Shown piece by piece: positions 17,142-25,381 of a stretch of DNA of 64,000 nt (position 1 is the stretch's first letter; every line of letters starts with the position of its first letter). A program made the position numbers and the translations under genes. The notes under the pieces are model-generated. The model did no database searches. It had not been told where the DNA came from and worked only from the letters and a program-made list of their open reading frames with translations. This DNA comes from Flavobacterium chungbukense (lineage in GTDB: Bacteria; Bacteroidota; Bacteroidia; Flavobacteriales; Flavobacteriaceae): NCBI RefSeq assembly GCF_020805785.1, contig NZ_JAJGZV010000002.1:1-64000 (forward strand), written 5' to 3'.

Positions 17142-17588
17142 ATGATTCAAATAAAAAATACCAAAAAAGGCTGGGGTATAGTATTGATAATCCTTTTATG
17201 CCTTAGCAATTCTTACGGACAAAATACGGCTATTAAAATATCGGGCATTCGCTCAGAAAAAGGGCAAATTATACTCAATGTTATTAAAAACAGTGAAGAT
17301 TACGAACAGGAAAAAGTTTCGAAAAAATTAATCTTTGATAAAAAAGCAATTAGTAATGACCTTATGATTATTAATTGTGATCTCGAACCCGGAACATACG
17401 GCATCACGCTTATTGATGATGAAAATAAAAACGGAGAACTAAACAAAAACCTTATCGGTATACCAAAAGAAGGTTTTGGTTTTTCTAATTTCTTCATGGA
17501 AAAAATGAAAAAGCCTGCTTTTGATGATTTTAAAGTTACTGTAAAAAACACGGGCAATAAAATTACCATTAAGGTAAAATATATGTAA
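17142..17588 (+). CDS. DUF2141-family exported protein
   Basis: The 148-residue protein has a signal peptide (about residues 10-26, ending SYGQ). The mature domain has the DUF2141 pattern: a start like IKISGIRSEKGQIIL, a central LEPGTYGITLIDDENKNG, and GIPKEGFGFSNF. The family is exported and of unknown function. It is followed after 37 bp by the DUF4397 lipoprotein gene and probably shares its promoter, which carries the candidate LytTR operator. Confidence 0.88.
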   Translation: MIQIKNTKKGWGIVLIILLCLSNSYGQNTAIKISGIRSEKGQIILNVIKNSEDYEQEKVSKKLIFDKKAISNDLMIINCDLEPGTYGITLIDDENKNGELNKNLIGIPKEGFGFSNFFMEKMKKPAFDDFKVTVKNTGNKITIKVKYM

Positions 17589-17625
17589 AACGATTAAAAA
17601 CGAAGTAAAACCCAAAATTAAAATT

Positions 17626-18315
17626 ATGAAAACTAAAATCATTATTCAATTAATGCCTGTAAAGGCAATGGCTATTTTAGCCCTGCTATTTTTATCCTCT
17701 TGTGATAATAACGAAGTAGATCCGTTTGGATCTGCCCGACTAAAAGTAGTAAACGCTGCTCCCAACTCAGGTTCTCAAAAATTTGTTATGGCAAACATTC
17801 CATACATTGGTGATCTTGATTATTTAGAGCATTCCGTATCATATCATGACGTTGCTGTAGGTAACAATCTGGTAAGCCAGTTTAGAGATGAAAATGATAA
17901 TGATTTGTATGCCACTGAAGAACTTGATCTTGACGATGACAGAAGATATACTGTATATCTTACAGGAGAATCGAGAGACGATGCTGAAGTAAGACTTTAT
18001 GAAGACAATATAACTGCGCCGGCTAGTGGAAAAGCTAAAGTAAAATTCATTCATTTAAGCGGTGGAGCTCCTGCGAATATTGATTTTCTTGATGCTCAAG
18101 GCAATAATCTGGCCTCTAATGTTTCACGCTACAGTCAAAGCAATTACACTGAAATTAATGCCGGTTCATTGGGCATTCAGGTACGTGGCACTGGAACAAC
18201 TGATAATCTGGCAACGCTGCCAGCAACAGATTTTGCGGCTGGAAAAGTGTATACCGTTTTTATCTCTGGATCTTCCGGATCAGGATACAGAATCGAACAA
18301 ATTTCGCATAATTAA
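17626..18315 (+). CDS. DUF4397-domain lipoprotein
   Basis: The 229-residue protein has a lipoprotein signal (FLSSC, Cys26). The mature part opens ARLKVVNAAPNSG and repeats the theme as AKVKFIHLSGGAPANIDFLD, the two-strand units typical of DUF4397. It ends with a GKVYTVFISG segment. It is likely anchored in the outer membrane. It is the last gene of the module, 37 bp after the DUF2141 gene, and is followed by a strong terminator. Function unknown. Confidence 0.88.
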   Translation: MKTKIIIQLMPVKAMAILALLFLSSCDNNEVDPFGSARLKVVNAAPNSGSQKFVMANIPYIGDLDYLEHSVSYHDVAVGNNLVSQFRDENDNDLYATEELDLDDDRRYTVYLTGESRDDAEVRLYEDNITAPASGKAKVKFIHLSGGAPANIDFLDAQGNNLASNVSRYSQSNYTEINAGSLGIQVRGTGTTDNLATLPATDFAAGKVYTVFISGSSGSGYRIEQISHN

Positions 18316-18338
18316 TTTTATTATTTTTTCTATATTAT

Positions 18339-18389
18339 AATAACAGACTTCTAAAAAACGATTCATTTTTAGAGGTCTGTTATTTTTAT
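18339..18389 (+). terminator. intrinsic terminator after the DUF4397 gene
   Basis: A long hairpin: AATAACAGAC and TCTAAAAA pair with TTTTTAGA and GTCTGTTATT, followed by a T-rich tract. It lies 24 bp beyond the stop codon. Confidence 0.85.
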
Positions 18390-18431
18390 AATACTGTCTA
18401 TGATAATATAAATGATCCCGCCCTCCCCTCG

Positions 18432-18462
18432 AAAAAGTCCTAATAAAAATAGGACTTTTTCA
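18432..18462. terminator. bidirectional terminator-like hairpin
   Basis: The arms AAAAAGTCCTA (18432-18442) and TAGGACTTTTT (18450-18460) are perfect with a 7-nt loop. No gene ends directly here; it may protect the repeat island from readthrough. Confidence 0.65.
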
Positions 18463-18584
18463 CGCTTAAATATTATTATCTAAACTCATTTTAGTAACTC
18501 CATATTTATGTTTTAAAGACAGTTTTCAATCTTAAAAACACCCAAAAGTTCTGTGAAACAACTTTAAAACTGAATAAATTTTCC

Positions 18585-18757
18585 ATCAATCCCCAACAGG
18601 ACATCCAAACCAAAATCCTTAAGACACATAAAGTCAGTCTCTACTTCCAGTAAGCCAATCGCTTTAAATCCTCCATAAAATGGTGCGTAATTTGTCCTTT
18701 ATGGGTCACTACACAGCCAAAAGGCGCCAATTGAAGACAATTGGCGCCTTTTTTTTG
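18585..18757 (+). repeat. structured element with terminal hairpin, copy 1
   Basis: It begins ATCAATCCCCAACAGGACAT, continues with the family's GTAAGCCAAT-type core, returns with TTTGTCCTTTATGGGTCAC, and ends in the hairpin GGCGCCAATTG-AAGA-CAATTGGCGCC (18723-18748) plus eight Ts. GGACA near the start can pair with TGTCC near the end. The element reads like a small RNA with its own terminator. Confidence 0.75.
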
Positions 18758-19315
18758 TTATATATCTTTTAACAACATAAGTTTAATTCGTTTCTTTTAT
18801 TTTTTTCGAATCGCACTCTTAAAAATGAATTGTAAAAAAGCCAGCAGTCTAAAACAAGGGATCAACACGAAAACCTGTGGAGCGTTAAAAATTATGCATA
18901 AATCAACATGATGCAAACGCCTATAATGAATAAAAATTATTATTTTAAAACATCCTAAATTTTCCTAATTATTGCGCAGTTGAAAATAATCAAATCTTAT
19001 TTTTAAAATGGTTTAATATTTCATAATTATTTGTATTTCCTACTTCTTTTTCCGATTATAATTATTTATCTGGTAAGGTAAAAATCGGTTTATTTCATCG
19101 CGATTATTTACCAAAGTTCCTCCGAAAGGGATAAATATACCGAATTACTTCCTCTCGTTTAAAAAATAGCCGTCCATTCGCTTTTTTACAATTTAATGGC
19201 ATGCCAATCTAGTAAATTTACTTTTTGCAGAAGTTGTAAGATCAGAGTGGGTTGAAGTAAAAACTACCTCAATGAAGAGCCACAAATACAGCATTCAATC
19301 TTAAATCCTTTAATT

Positions 19316-19534
19316 TTGAGAAAAAACAAAAATGACCCAAGATGGATAGTTGTCAGAACCGAAAGCAACAGGGAAGCTGCCAGACTATTTTTTGACTTTG
19401 AGATGGAAATCTTGAAGTTGGAAGAATGCATAAAGATCAAATACGAAAATTGCGAACAGGTGCCATCCATCTGCAGGCTGTTAGTGGATGCGAACATAGA
19501 CATTTTGGAAATTTATTTAACTCCTAAAATCTGA
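19316..19534 (+). CDS. small hypothetical protein (TTG start)
   Basis: The 72-residue frame has no ATG; TTG at 19316 is the only plausible start. The product (NDPRWIVVRTESNREAARLF, then an acidic helix) is hydrophilic and looks like a real protein segment, but I do not recognise the family. It may also be a remnant whose 5' end was lost beside the repeats. Confidence 0.4.
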   Translation: MRKNKNDPRWIVVRTESNREAARLFFDFEMEILKLEECIKIKYENCEQVPSICRLLVDANIDILEIYLTPKI

Positions 19535-19719
19535 ATATATTAAATTTTGGATGTATAATTCTAGTAATTTTAATTAATGTGTCAAGATATGTATTTTGCG
19601 GAAGAAAAATTAAGTCAGCTTAATTAATACCATTGCAAGACTATCCCTAAATTTAATCATCAATAAACCAGAAATATTCCAATGCATAAATATTGTAACA
19701 CATCTAAAAACTAACACGA

Positions 19720-20877
19720 ATGAATATGACTAAACTTAATCATTTACTTATCACGTGTTGTATTGCAATTCTCTTTTCTTGCTCAACAAAACGTGCCGAG
19801 ACTGCAACAAAAGAAAATGAAATCATTAAAGTAGATTTATTATCTACAGAGATTCAAAAATTAGCACTAGATTTTACCAGAAAGAACAATGTTCCTGGAA
19901 TAGCCGTAGCTATTATCCAAAATGGAAAAATCATATCGATCCAATGCATCGGTTATGCTGATTTGGCAACTAAAAAACCCATAACTCCACAAACAATTTT
20001 TAACATAGGCTCAATTTCGAAGGTTGTATCCGCCTGGGGATTTATGCAACTTACTGAAAAAGGTATGGTACAACTTGATGAGCCAATTAATCAATCCTTA
20101 ACCCGCTGGCAACTACCAAAATCCCAATACGATGTATCCAAAGTTACACTTCGACGCGTTCTCAGCCATACATCTGGTCTTTCTGTGCATGGATATGGTG
20201 GCTTTGAACAAGGAACAAAACTATTAAGCTTAGAAGAATCGCTCAACGGAAAAACAAAGAGAAATGGTGAAAGTGTATATCTTATAAATGAGCCAGGAAC
20301 AAAGTGGGAATATTCTGGTGGCGGTTACACACTAGCACAATTATTTCTTGAAGAAAAAACAAATGAAAAATTTGCCGACTATATGAAAAAAAATGTATTC
20401 CTACCTTTGGGATTAGCTGATACCTCTTATGAGTGGACGGAAGACATGAAAGCGAATTGTGCAACCGCGTACGACACGCTTGGGAATGCTATAAAAAATA
20501 GAATATTTACAGAACAAGCAGCTGCTGGATTACAAACAACGGTGGTGGACTTAGCACATTTCGCCGAGCTATCCATTACAACTGATTCTCGGAAGTTAAA
20601 TAAAGTTTTAAGGCCCAAAACAATACAACTGATGGAGCAACCTGTTTTTCCATATTCGAGCGAAGGAAAAAGTGGCCTTGGATACCGATTCATGAATTTT
20701 GAAGATCTTCAAACAATTGGACATACTGGAGAAAACGTAGGCTGGAGTGCAGCAATGTTTTTACATCTACCCACCAAGAGCGGTATCGTTATGCTTTGCA
20801 ACGGTTCTAATGGAGATCGTGTCTGGTTCCCAATCTATCAGAGCTGGGCAAAGACAATTAAAGCAAAGCAAATGTAG
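19720..20877 (+). CDS. serine hydrolase of the beta-lactamase family (lipoprotein)
   Basis: The 385-residue protein has a lipoprotein signal (ILFSC, Cys21). The class C / penicillin-binding-like fold carries the nucleophile motif SISK (Ser98, Lys101), a Tyr motif YSGGGY near residue 195 and HTGENVG near residue 330 in place of KTG. This set is typical of periplasmic esterases and D-aminopeptidase-like relatives rather than true beta-lactamases. It stands alone between a structured element (18.6 kb) and another at 21.3 kb. Substrate unknown. Confidence 0.88.
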   Translation: MNMTKLNHLLITCCIAILFSCSTKRAETATKENEIIKVDLLSTEIQKLALDFTRKNNVPGIAVAIIQNGKIISIQCIGYADLATKKPITPQTIFNIGSISKVVSAWGFMQLTEKGMVQLDEPINQSLTRWQLPKSQYDVSKVTLRRVLSHTSGLSVHGYGGFEQGTKLLSLEESLNGKTKRNGESVYLINEPGTKWEYSGGGYTLAQLFLEEKTNEKFADYMKKNVFLPLGLADTSYEWTEDMKANCATAYDTLGNAIKNRIFTEQAAAGLQTTVVDLAHFAELSITTDSRKLNKVLRPKTIQLMEQPVFPYSSEGKSGLGYRFMNFEDLQTIGHTGENVGWSAAMFLHLPTKSGIVMLCNGSNGDRVWFPIYQSWAKTIKAKQM

Positions 20878-21169
20878 ACCCTTGTAAATTAAGTTTTGTG
20901 GCAAAATCGTGGCACTTTGTATTTTGGAATATCAGAAACATAATATATGCAAACCCTAAGAAACTTAGGTTCAAAAATTTAGAAACAGAGACCTAAATTA
21001 AAGATAAATTCTTTTTTAAATACAAAAATCATATATCGTATAATTAAAATCATCGTTTTTTGAGATGCATTAATTTTACAATGTTTGGCTCTACAAAATT
21101 TAAATATTTATATATCATCTTCAAAGATCTTTTTTCGGTGGTTCACACCCCAATTAGCAAGTAATTCAT

Positions 21170-21244
21170 AAAGCCAAAGAAAGACAATCCTATCTCAACT
21201 TAAGCTTTCTTTTCAAACCCTCTATAATATTTTTAGAATTGTAT
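21170..21244 (+). repeat. upstream module A of the structured repeat, copy 1
   Basis: It contains AAGCCAAAGAAAGACAATCC, then TTAAGC, TTTTCAAA and TTAGAATTGTAT. ACAAT..CTA and TAG..ATTGT can pair. It is a diverged relative of the core of the element that begins 45 bp downstream. Confidence 0.55.
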
Positions 21245-21289
21245 ATTAATTTACTGTCATAAACCAACTGAGTTTTTATATTTTTTTGC

Positions 21290-21452
21290 ATCAATCCCCA
21301 ACAGGACATCTAAACCAAATTTACAAAGCCAATGGAAGACAGACCATTACATATAGTAAGCCAATTTCTTCAAATCATCCAAAAATGATGTTGAAATTTG
21401 TCCTGTCCCTTCACTTAAGGAGACAACTATATAGTAGTTGTCTCTTTTTTTA
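21290..21452 (+). repeat. structured element, copy 2 (different terminator stem)
   Basis: The body matches the family: TCAATCCCCAACAGGACATC, ACATATAGTAAGCCAATTTC, TTGAAATTTGTCCTGTCCC. ACAGGACA pairs perfectly with TGTCCTGT. The terminal hairpin here is GAGACAACTA / TAGTTGTCTC (21420-21444) followed by eight Ts, not the GGCGCC stem of the other copies. Structure is kept while sequence is replaced. Confidence 0.75.
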
Positions 21453-21602
21453 TACCCTAATGTGTAGATATTTCAAGCCTTCACAGCCTAATATTTGCGG
21501 TTCTATTTTTTCACAAGAAATTCTTAGTCTGTTTAAAATAAACAGTCTTAAAGTGGCGCTATCAGAGAATTAATCGAAGCTGAACGATGGTTCGAAATCC
21601 CG

Positions 21603-21767
21603 TTAAGGATATAGGATTTTTTTCTCTTTTGGTTTATCGTAATTTTTTGATACTAAATACAGTAATTCCAAAATAATTTTAGCTTCCTTCTCATCTACCT
21701 GAATGCCGTTTTTGGAAAGAATAATAACGGCTTTCTCTACTGAAACATTCTTCTCAATGAAATTCAT
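21603..21767 (-). CDS. 54-residue protein overlapping the recombinase gene
   Basis: The frame starts with ATG at 21767, inside the last codons of the recombinase (14-nt overlap), and ends at 21603. The product begins MNFIEKNVSVEKAVIILSKN and continues as GIQVDEKEAKIILELLYLVS, a small helical soluble protein ending in a Lys-rich tail. The tight overlap implies translational coupling and a role with the recombinase, perhaps as a directionality or accessory factor, which is inference only. Confidence 0.7.
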   Translation of the reverse strand: MNFIEKNVSVEKAVIILSKNGIQVDEKEAKIILELLYLVSKNYDKPKEKKILYP

Positions 21768-23244
21768 TTTTTCTATTGTTTTTTCGGTTTCTTTTTTTTG
21801 ATAATATTTTTAAAAATGCTTGATTTAAGCCTAAAGATAGATCCCCTGTTTTAAAATTAATTTCCGTCGGTGGAATAAGATTTACAAGATGTCTTTTATC
21901 TGAAGCCTCAAATTCAGAAAATCTTTGAAAGATTTCAACTAATGCTTTTTCTTCTATTTGATTTTTTCTATCAATCCCTTTTAATTTAACAGCAATATCA
22001 TGTACTTCCTTTTTAAGATTTTTAGTGCTGACTTGATTCTCTTTTATTAATTGGTTGTAGTCATCAATTTTTAATATTCCAGCTATAAATAATTTTCTGC
22101 CTCGAGAAAGGGTCAGCTCTTCCTCATTTATTTTCCTCTCCAATACCTTTTGAGTGCATAAATAACTTGCTTTCTGTGTTATTATATTCTGGTCTTCCAA
22201 AACTTTTTTAAATAATTCAACTGCATTCTTTGAGAGCATTAATTGTCGGAGCTTGTTATAATAACAGTCATTAAGGAATAATGCATTTATTCTTGTTCTA
22301 CATCCATTATGACAATGATAATATGGATAGTCTTTTGATCTGCCTTTTGAAACACTTCCGCTAAGTTTTCGATTACAAACAGGGCATATTAAAAAACTTC
22401 TAAGAAAAAATAATGATTGTAAATCATCTTTTTTGGCAGTAATTCTTCTTCTTGTATTAATAACAGACTGAACCTGGTTAAACAATGACTCGGAAATCAA
22501 TGGCTCATGTAATGCTTTTACCACTCCCTCATTACCAGAGTCAAGTGTTACTGGTATAAGCCCGCAATAAACAGGATTATGTAAAATCCTGAAAAAGTGT
22601 GATCTTGAGCATACTAATCCTTTTTCATTGACTATTTTTATGATTTTGGATATTTTATGATCGTTCCTCGCAACTTGATAAAAAGCCCATTTTATAATTT
22701 CGTCTTCAGGCTCTTTAGGAGCAATGCCTTTCTTACCATCCATCATTGTCAAATTGATAAATCCTAATGGTGCCTTACTAGGATGTCTGCCCATCAGCTT
22801 CGCCCGACGAATGCCATTTGAAGTGTTTTGAGCCCTTCTCGCATTTTCTGCTTCTGGAACAGCCAAATATACAGCCAGCATTACTGTGCTTTCCGGCACA
22901 GAAAAATCAATTGGCTGATCAATAGCTTTTGCTGTTGTTTTGTATTTCCGGAGCTTTCCAATCATTTCGTAGGCATATTCAACATTTCGGCTGAATCGAT
23001 CCCATTTGATAAATAATATATTTTTGTCTTCTCCTGAGGATTTCTTTTTGATTTCTGAAAACAATCGGTTCCATTCTGGCCTATTGAAATTCTTGGCTGA
23101 GTAATCTTCGCGATAAATTCCTTTGACTTCGATATCGTAATATTTACAATACTTCAATAGTCTGTCCTCCTGTTCCGGCAAGGAGTAACCTTTTCTTTTT
23201 TGTTCGTCCGTACTTACACGAACGTATAAATAGGCTGATTTCAT
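21754..23244 (-). CDS. large serine recombinase
   Basis: The 496-residue protein has an N-terminal resolvase domain with nucleophile Ser11 (YVRVSTDEQ) and a conserved Arg region (FIKWDRFSRN). The recombinase domain (about residues 160-265) follows, then a zinc ribbon with CPVCNRKLSG and CHNGC (about residues 300-340). A long helical C-terminal region completes it. This is the architecture of integrative-element recombinases. No other conjugation or phage genes are present nearby, so it may be the last piece of a small element, or a recombinase acting on nearby repeats. Its attachment sites could not be identified. Confidence 0.92.
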   Translation of the reverse strand: MKSAYLYVRVSTDEQKRKGYSLPEQEDRLLKYCKYYDIEVKGIYREDYSAKNFNRPEWNRLFSEIKKKSSGEDKNILFIKWDRFSRNVEYAYEMIGKLRKYKTTAKAIDQPIDFSVPESTVMLAVYLAVPEAENARRAQNTSNGIRRAKLMGRHPSKAPLGFINLTMMDGKKGIAPKEPEDEIIKWAFYQVARNDHKISKIIKIVNEKGLVCSRSHFFRILHNPVYCGLIPVTLDSGNEGVVKALHEPLISESLFNQVQSVINTRRRITAKKDDLQSLFFLRSFLICPVCNRKLSGSVSKGRSKDYPYYHCHNGCRTRINALFLNDCYYNKLRQLMLSKNAVELFKKVLEDQNIITQKASYLCTQKVLERKINEEELTLSRGRKLFIAGILKIDDYNQLIKENQVSTKNLKKEVHDIAVKLKGIDRKNQIEEKALVEIFQRFSEFEASDKRHLVNLIPPTEINFKTGDLSLGLNQAFLKILSKKRNRKNNRKNEFH

Positions 23245-24200
23245 ATAATTAATTTACTTGTTAGAATTTACTACTGAATATTTTTAATACATGAACTCGT
23301 TAATAAAAAATCATTTTATGTTTTACTAAATTAAACGCCATTTACAATAAAAAAATATATAACACACTACAAATCAATTCAATATTAATTTAAATAATAT
23401 TGTATCAATGGTTTATAATTACTAAGTTTAAATAAGGCATAACACTATTAATTCCGTTATAGGTCAAGTATAATTTGAGAAATCTAAGTCATGATTACGT
23501 ACTAATATCTCACAACAGGTATTTTTACGCATAGAGGATTTGCCTTAAATTGTATTTTTGATTTATAAAAAATCTGTATTAGAATGATTTTTAGAGAAAA
23601 AAAATCACAGTTACGGTTTTCCGTAAAAAACTTGATTTTAAAATTCTGACTTTTGTTTTTAAAGCCTGTGACTCTGGGGAATTGTAATAAGCTTAAAATA
23701 CACACCAAATTTTTTTATTTTAGATCATTATTTTACTTATGCAAAATCAGTAGCCATTTGCATATCTTTTTCATAAGAACTCTACCAAATGGCGTCAATT
23801 GAAGACAATTGGTGCCTTTTTTTTTATTAATATTAATAGATACACTAACTTTGAGTCGTTTTTGCTTTTATTTTGTTTTTTTAAATCAAAATAAAAAATG
23901 TATTTATAAGAAACGTAACGCATTGTTTTTAAGTTGATCATTCGATTACTTAACAGGATTCGATCACCTTATATGATCTAAATCAAGATTAACACTTCTT
24001 AAATCGTACTAAACTAATTTTCATCTACTTACTACATTATATAATTTTAGAAATTGGCTTATATTCTAATTGCCCTCTCACCTATTTCAGTTATTGATTG
24101 CTAATCAAATGTTGCTAATAGTTGATTTATTCTTTGTTTAGATGAAGATAATTTAGTTAATTTAAAAAAGTAGAAATAAATTTAAAAGAATTTTCAACTA
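23245..24200. other. AT-rich intergenic region with truncated element
   Basis: Positions 23245-23780 show no gene. A lone element hairpin at 23791-23816 opens the duplicated ATPase cassette. The conserved block TTAACAGGATTCGATCACC lies at 23949-23967, and the ATPase leader follows. Confidence 0.55.
23783..23826 (+). repeat. structured element, truncated copy (hairpin only)
   Basis: Only the terminator part remains: GGCGTCAATTG-AAGA-CAATTGGTGCC and a ten-T run. The body of the element is absent upstream. It marks the left end of the 1.48-kb duplicated unit; the second copy of that unit has a full element at the same place. Confidence 0.75.
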
Positions 24201-24746
24201 ATGAAAAAAGACAATTTTTATATTATTACTGGCGGTCCTGGAGTTGGTAAGACAACTTTAATAGATGAACTGGCCAAGTATAATTTTAAAGTAGTTCAAG
24301 AAGATGCTCGAAAAATAATTAAGCAGCAACTTACAGTTAGCGGTGAAGGATTGCCATGGAAAAATAAAGAGCTGTATGCAGAATTAATGTTTAATGCTTC
24401 GGTGAGAAGTTATGATGAAGTAGATTTAGAAGGTTCCATGCCCATTTTCTTTGATAGAGGAATTTTAGATTCAATTTGTTATATGAAAATGGAAAACATT
24501 CCAATATCAAAAGAGAAAAACGAGATATCAAAAAAGTATGCCTATAACAAAAAAGTTTTTATACTGCCGCCTTGGAAAGAAATTTATAAAACCGATGATG
24601 AAAGGAAGCAGAGCTGGGATGAAGCTCAATTAACATTTACAAAAATGAAAGAAATATATTCAGAATACGGCTACAAAGTCATTGAGGTTCCAAAAATAAA
24701 GATAAGAGAGAGAGTGGATTTTCTTTTGAACGAAATAAATAGATGA
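24201..24746 (+). CDS. AAA-family ATPase / NadR-kinase-like P-loop protein, copy 1
   Basis: The 181-residue protein starts with a beta strand and Walker A motif GGPGVGKTT (residues 11-19). FFDRGILDS (near residue 85) resembles the DRG/Asp-Arg segment of small NMP-kinase-like P-loop proteins, and the layout fits the AAA_28 (NadR/Ttd14-like) group. There is no DNA-binding domain. A near-identical copy at 62530 differs at seven residues (for example Lys30 to Gln and Ala66 to Ser). It is a single-gene unit bounded by structured repeats. Phosphorylation of a nucleoside or small molecule is a guess based on the fold. Confidence 0.85.
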   Translation: MKKDNFYIITGGPGVGKTTLIDELAKYNFKVVQEDARKIIKQQLTVSGEGLPWKNKELYAELMFNASVRSYDEVDLEGSMPIFFDRGILDSICYMKMENIPISKEKNEISKKYAYNKKVFILPPWKEIYKTDDERKQSWDEAQLTFTKMKEIYSEYGYKVIEVPKIKIRERVDFLLNEINR

Positions 24747-24836
24747 CATCGGGAGTTTGAAATATTTTCTCTTTGTCTTTATACAACGCTGCACTTTGAG
24801 ATTAGGGCTTGAAACTTTTACAAACAAAAAACTAAT

Positions 24837-24998
24837 GTGAATGTAAAAGAAATTTTAGCCTTCAACCATGAAATTTTTACTGCAATATCCAAGGAAGACT
24901 TATTTAGGCAAATAAATTATCATTATGTTAAAAAAGGGTTTCGCAAACCAAATAGATTTATTTTAAAATCCCAGCCAATAAGCAATAGAGCAAAATAA
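24837..24998 (+). CDS. possible 53-residue frame (GTG start) after the ATPase
   Basis: The frame reads VNVKEILAFNHEIFTAISKE and on to FRKPNRFILKSQPISNRAK. In the second cassette the same frame is open except for an early AAA-TAA change. Of four substitutions I counted in the shared part, three are synonymous. This hints at a formerly or presently coded peptide. No family is recognised and the start is weak. Confidence 0.3.
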   Translation: MNVKEILAFNHEIFTAISKEDLFRQINYHYVKKGFRKPNRFILKSQPISNRAK

Positions 24999-25060
24999 AG
25001 ACAATTCTACCTTAAGCATAACAATATTTTCAGATCCTCCAAATATTTGTAGAATTGTAT
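24995..25060 (+). repeat. upstream module A, copy 2
   Basis: ACAATTCTAC (25001-25010) pairs perfectly with GTAGAATTGT (25049-25058), enclosing CTTAAGCATAAC and CAGATCCTCC. It is the best-paired copy of module A. Confidence 0.6.
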
Positions 25061-25094
25061 TTTAGTATACAGCCATAAAACAATCTATTTTTTA

Positions 25095-25263
25095 CATCAA
25101 TGCCCAAAAGGACATCTAAATAAAATTCATGAAGCCAATGAAAGACAGACACTAAATATAATACGCCAATCTTAAAATCTTCCATAAATTTTGTTGAAAT
25201 TTGTCCCGTGGAGGTCACAACAGCCAAAAGGCGTCAATTGAAGACAATTGACGCCTTTTTTTT
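25095..25263 (+). repeat. structured element, copy 3
   Basis: The body starts ATCAATGCCCAAAAGGACAT and returns with TTGAAATTTGTCCCGTGGAG. Its hairpin is GGCGTCAATTG-AAGA-CAATTGACGCC (25230-25255) plus nine Ts. Relative to the common stem, both arms have changed at the same pair (C-G to T-A), a compensatory change. Confidence 0.75.
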
Positions 25264-25381
25264 ATTACTCTATAAATAACTTAACTCGTTTTATTAATCA
25301 AAACAAAAGCCTTTGGATTGATAAAACTAACGTATAAAACCATTAGAAACCAGCTCAATAGCTTTTTTTTATGATGGTCCA

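Larger units (their letters stand above)
18316..19315. other. 1-kb repeat-bearing intergenic region
   Basis: It contains two hairpins, one structured element (18585-18757), a 24-bp block also found in the terminator at 54.2 kb (18833-18856), and a conserved right-flank block (19006-19105) that recurs at 63.84 kb. No gene was seen. Confidence 0.6.
20878..21602. other. intergenic region with tandem modules A and B
   Basis: It holds the upstream module A (21170-21244) and a full structured element with a deviant hairpin (21290-21452). The rest is AT-rich with no gene. Confidence 0.6.
23783..25262 (+). repeat. duplicated hairpin-to-hairpin unit carrying an AAA ATPase, copy 1
   Basis: This segment matches 62115-63592 almost end to end, including about 330 bp of leader, the 181-codon gene and about 510 bp downstream. 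Similarity begins at one element hairpin and ends at the next. The two units are about 38 kb apart and in the same orientation. Confidence 0.8.
24747..25381. other. downstream part of the ATPase cassette
   Basis: It contains a possible small coding frame (24837-24998), module A (24995-25060) and a full structured element (25095-25263). Most of it is shared with 63076-63592. Confidence 0.55.

Noticed and set aside
19720..20877. True beta-lactamase resistance gene
   Set aside because: It has HTG rather than KTG near the C-terminus and the broad serine-hydrolase layout, so a resistance function is not supported.
21286..21573. Plus-strand frame of 95 codons across an element
   Set aside because: It runs through the element and its terminator, and is not conserved in other copies.
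21588..21608. GGTTCGAAATCCC next to the recombinase operon as a tRNA 3' end or attachment site
   Set aside because: The T-stem does not pair and no second copy was found within the window, so an attachment-site claim is unsupported.
23502..23708. Minus-strand 68-codon frame upstream of the ATPase cassette
   Set aside because: Very AT-rich with Phe/Lys/Ile bias, no start context, no neighbours in an operon.
25030..25227. Minus-strand frame of 65 codons across a structured element
   Set aside because: The frame is not open in other element copies, so it is a chance reading through structured sequence.
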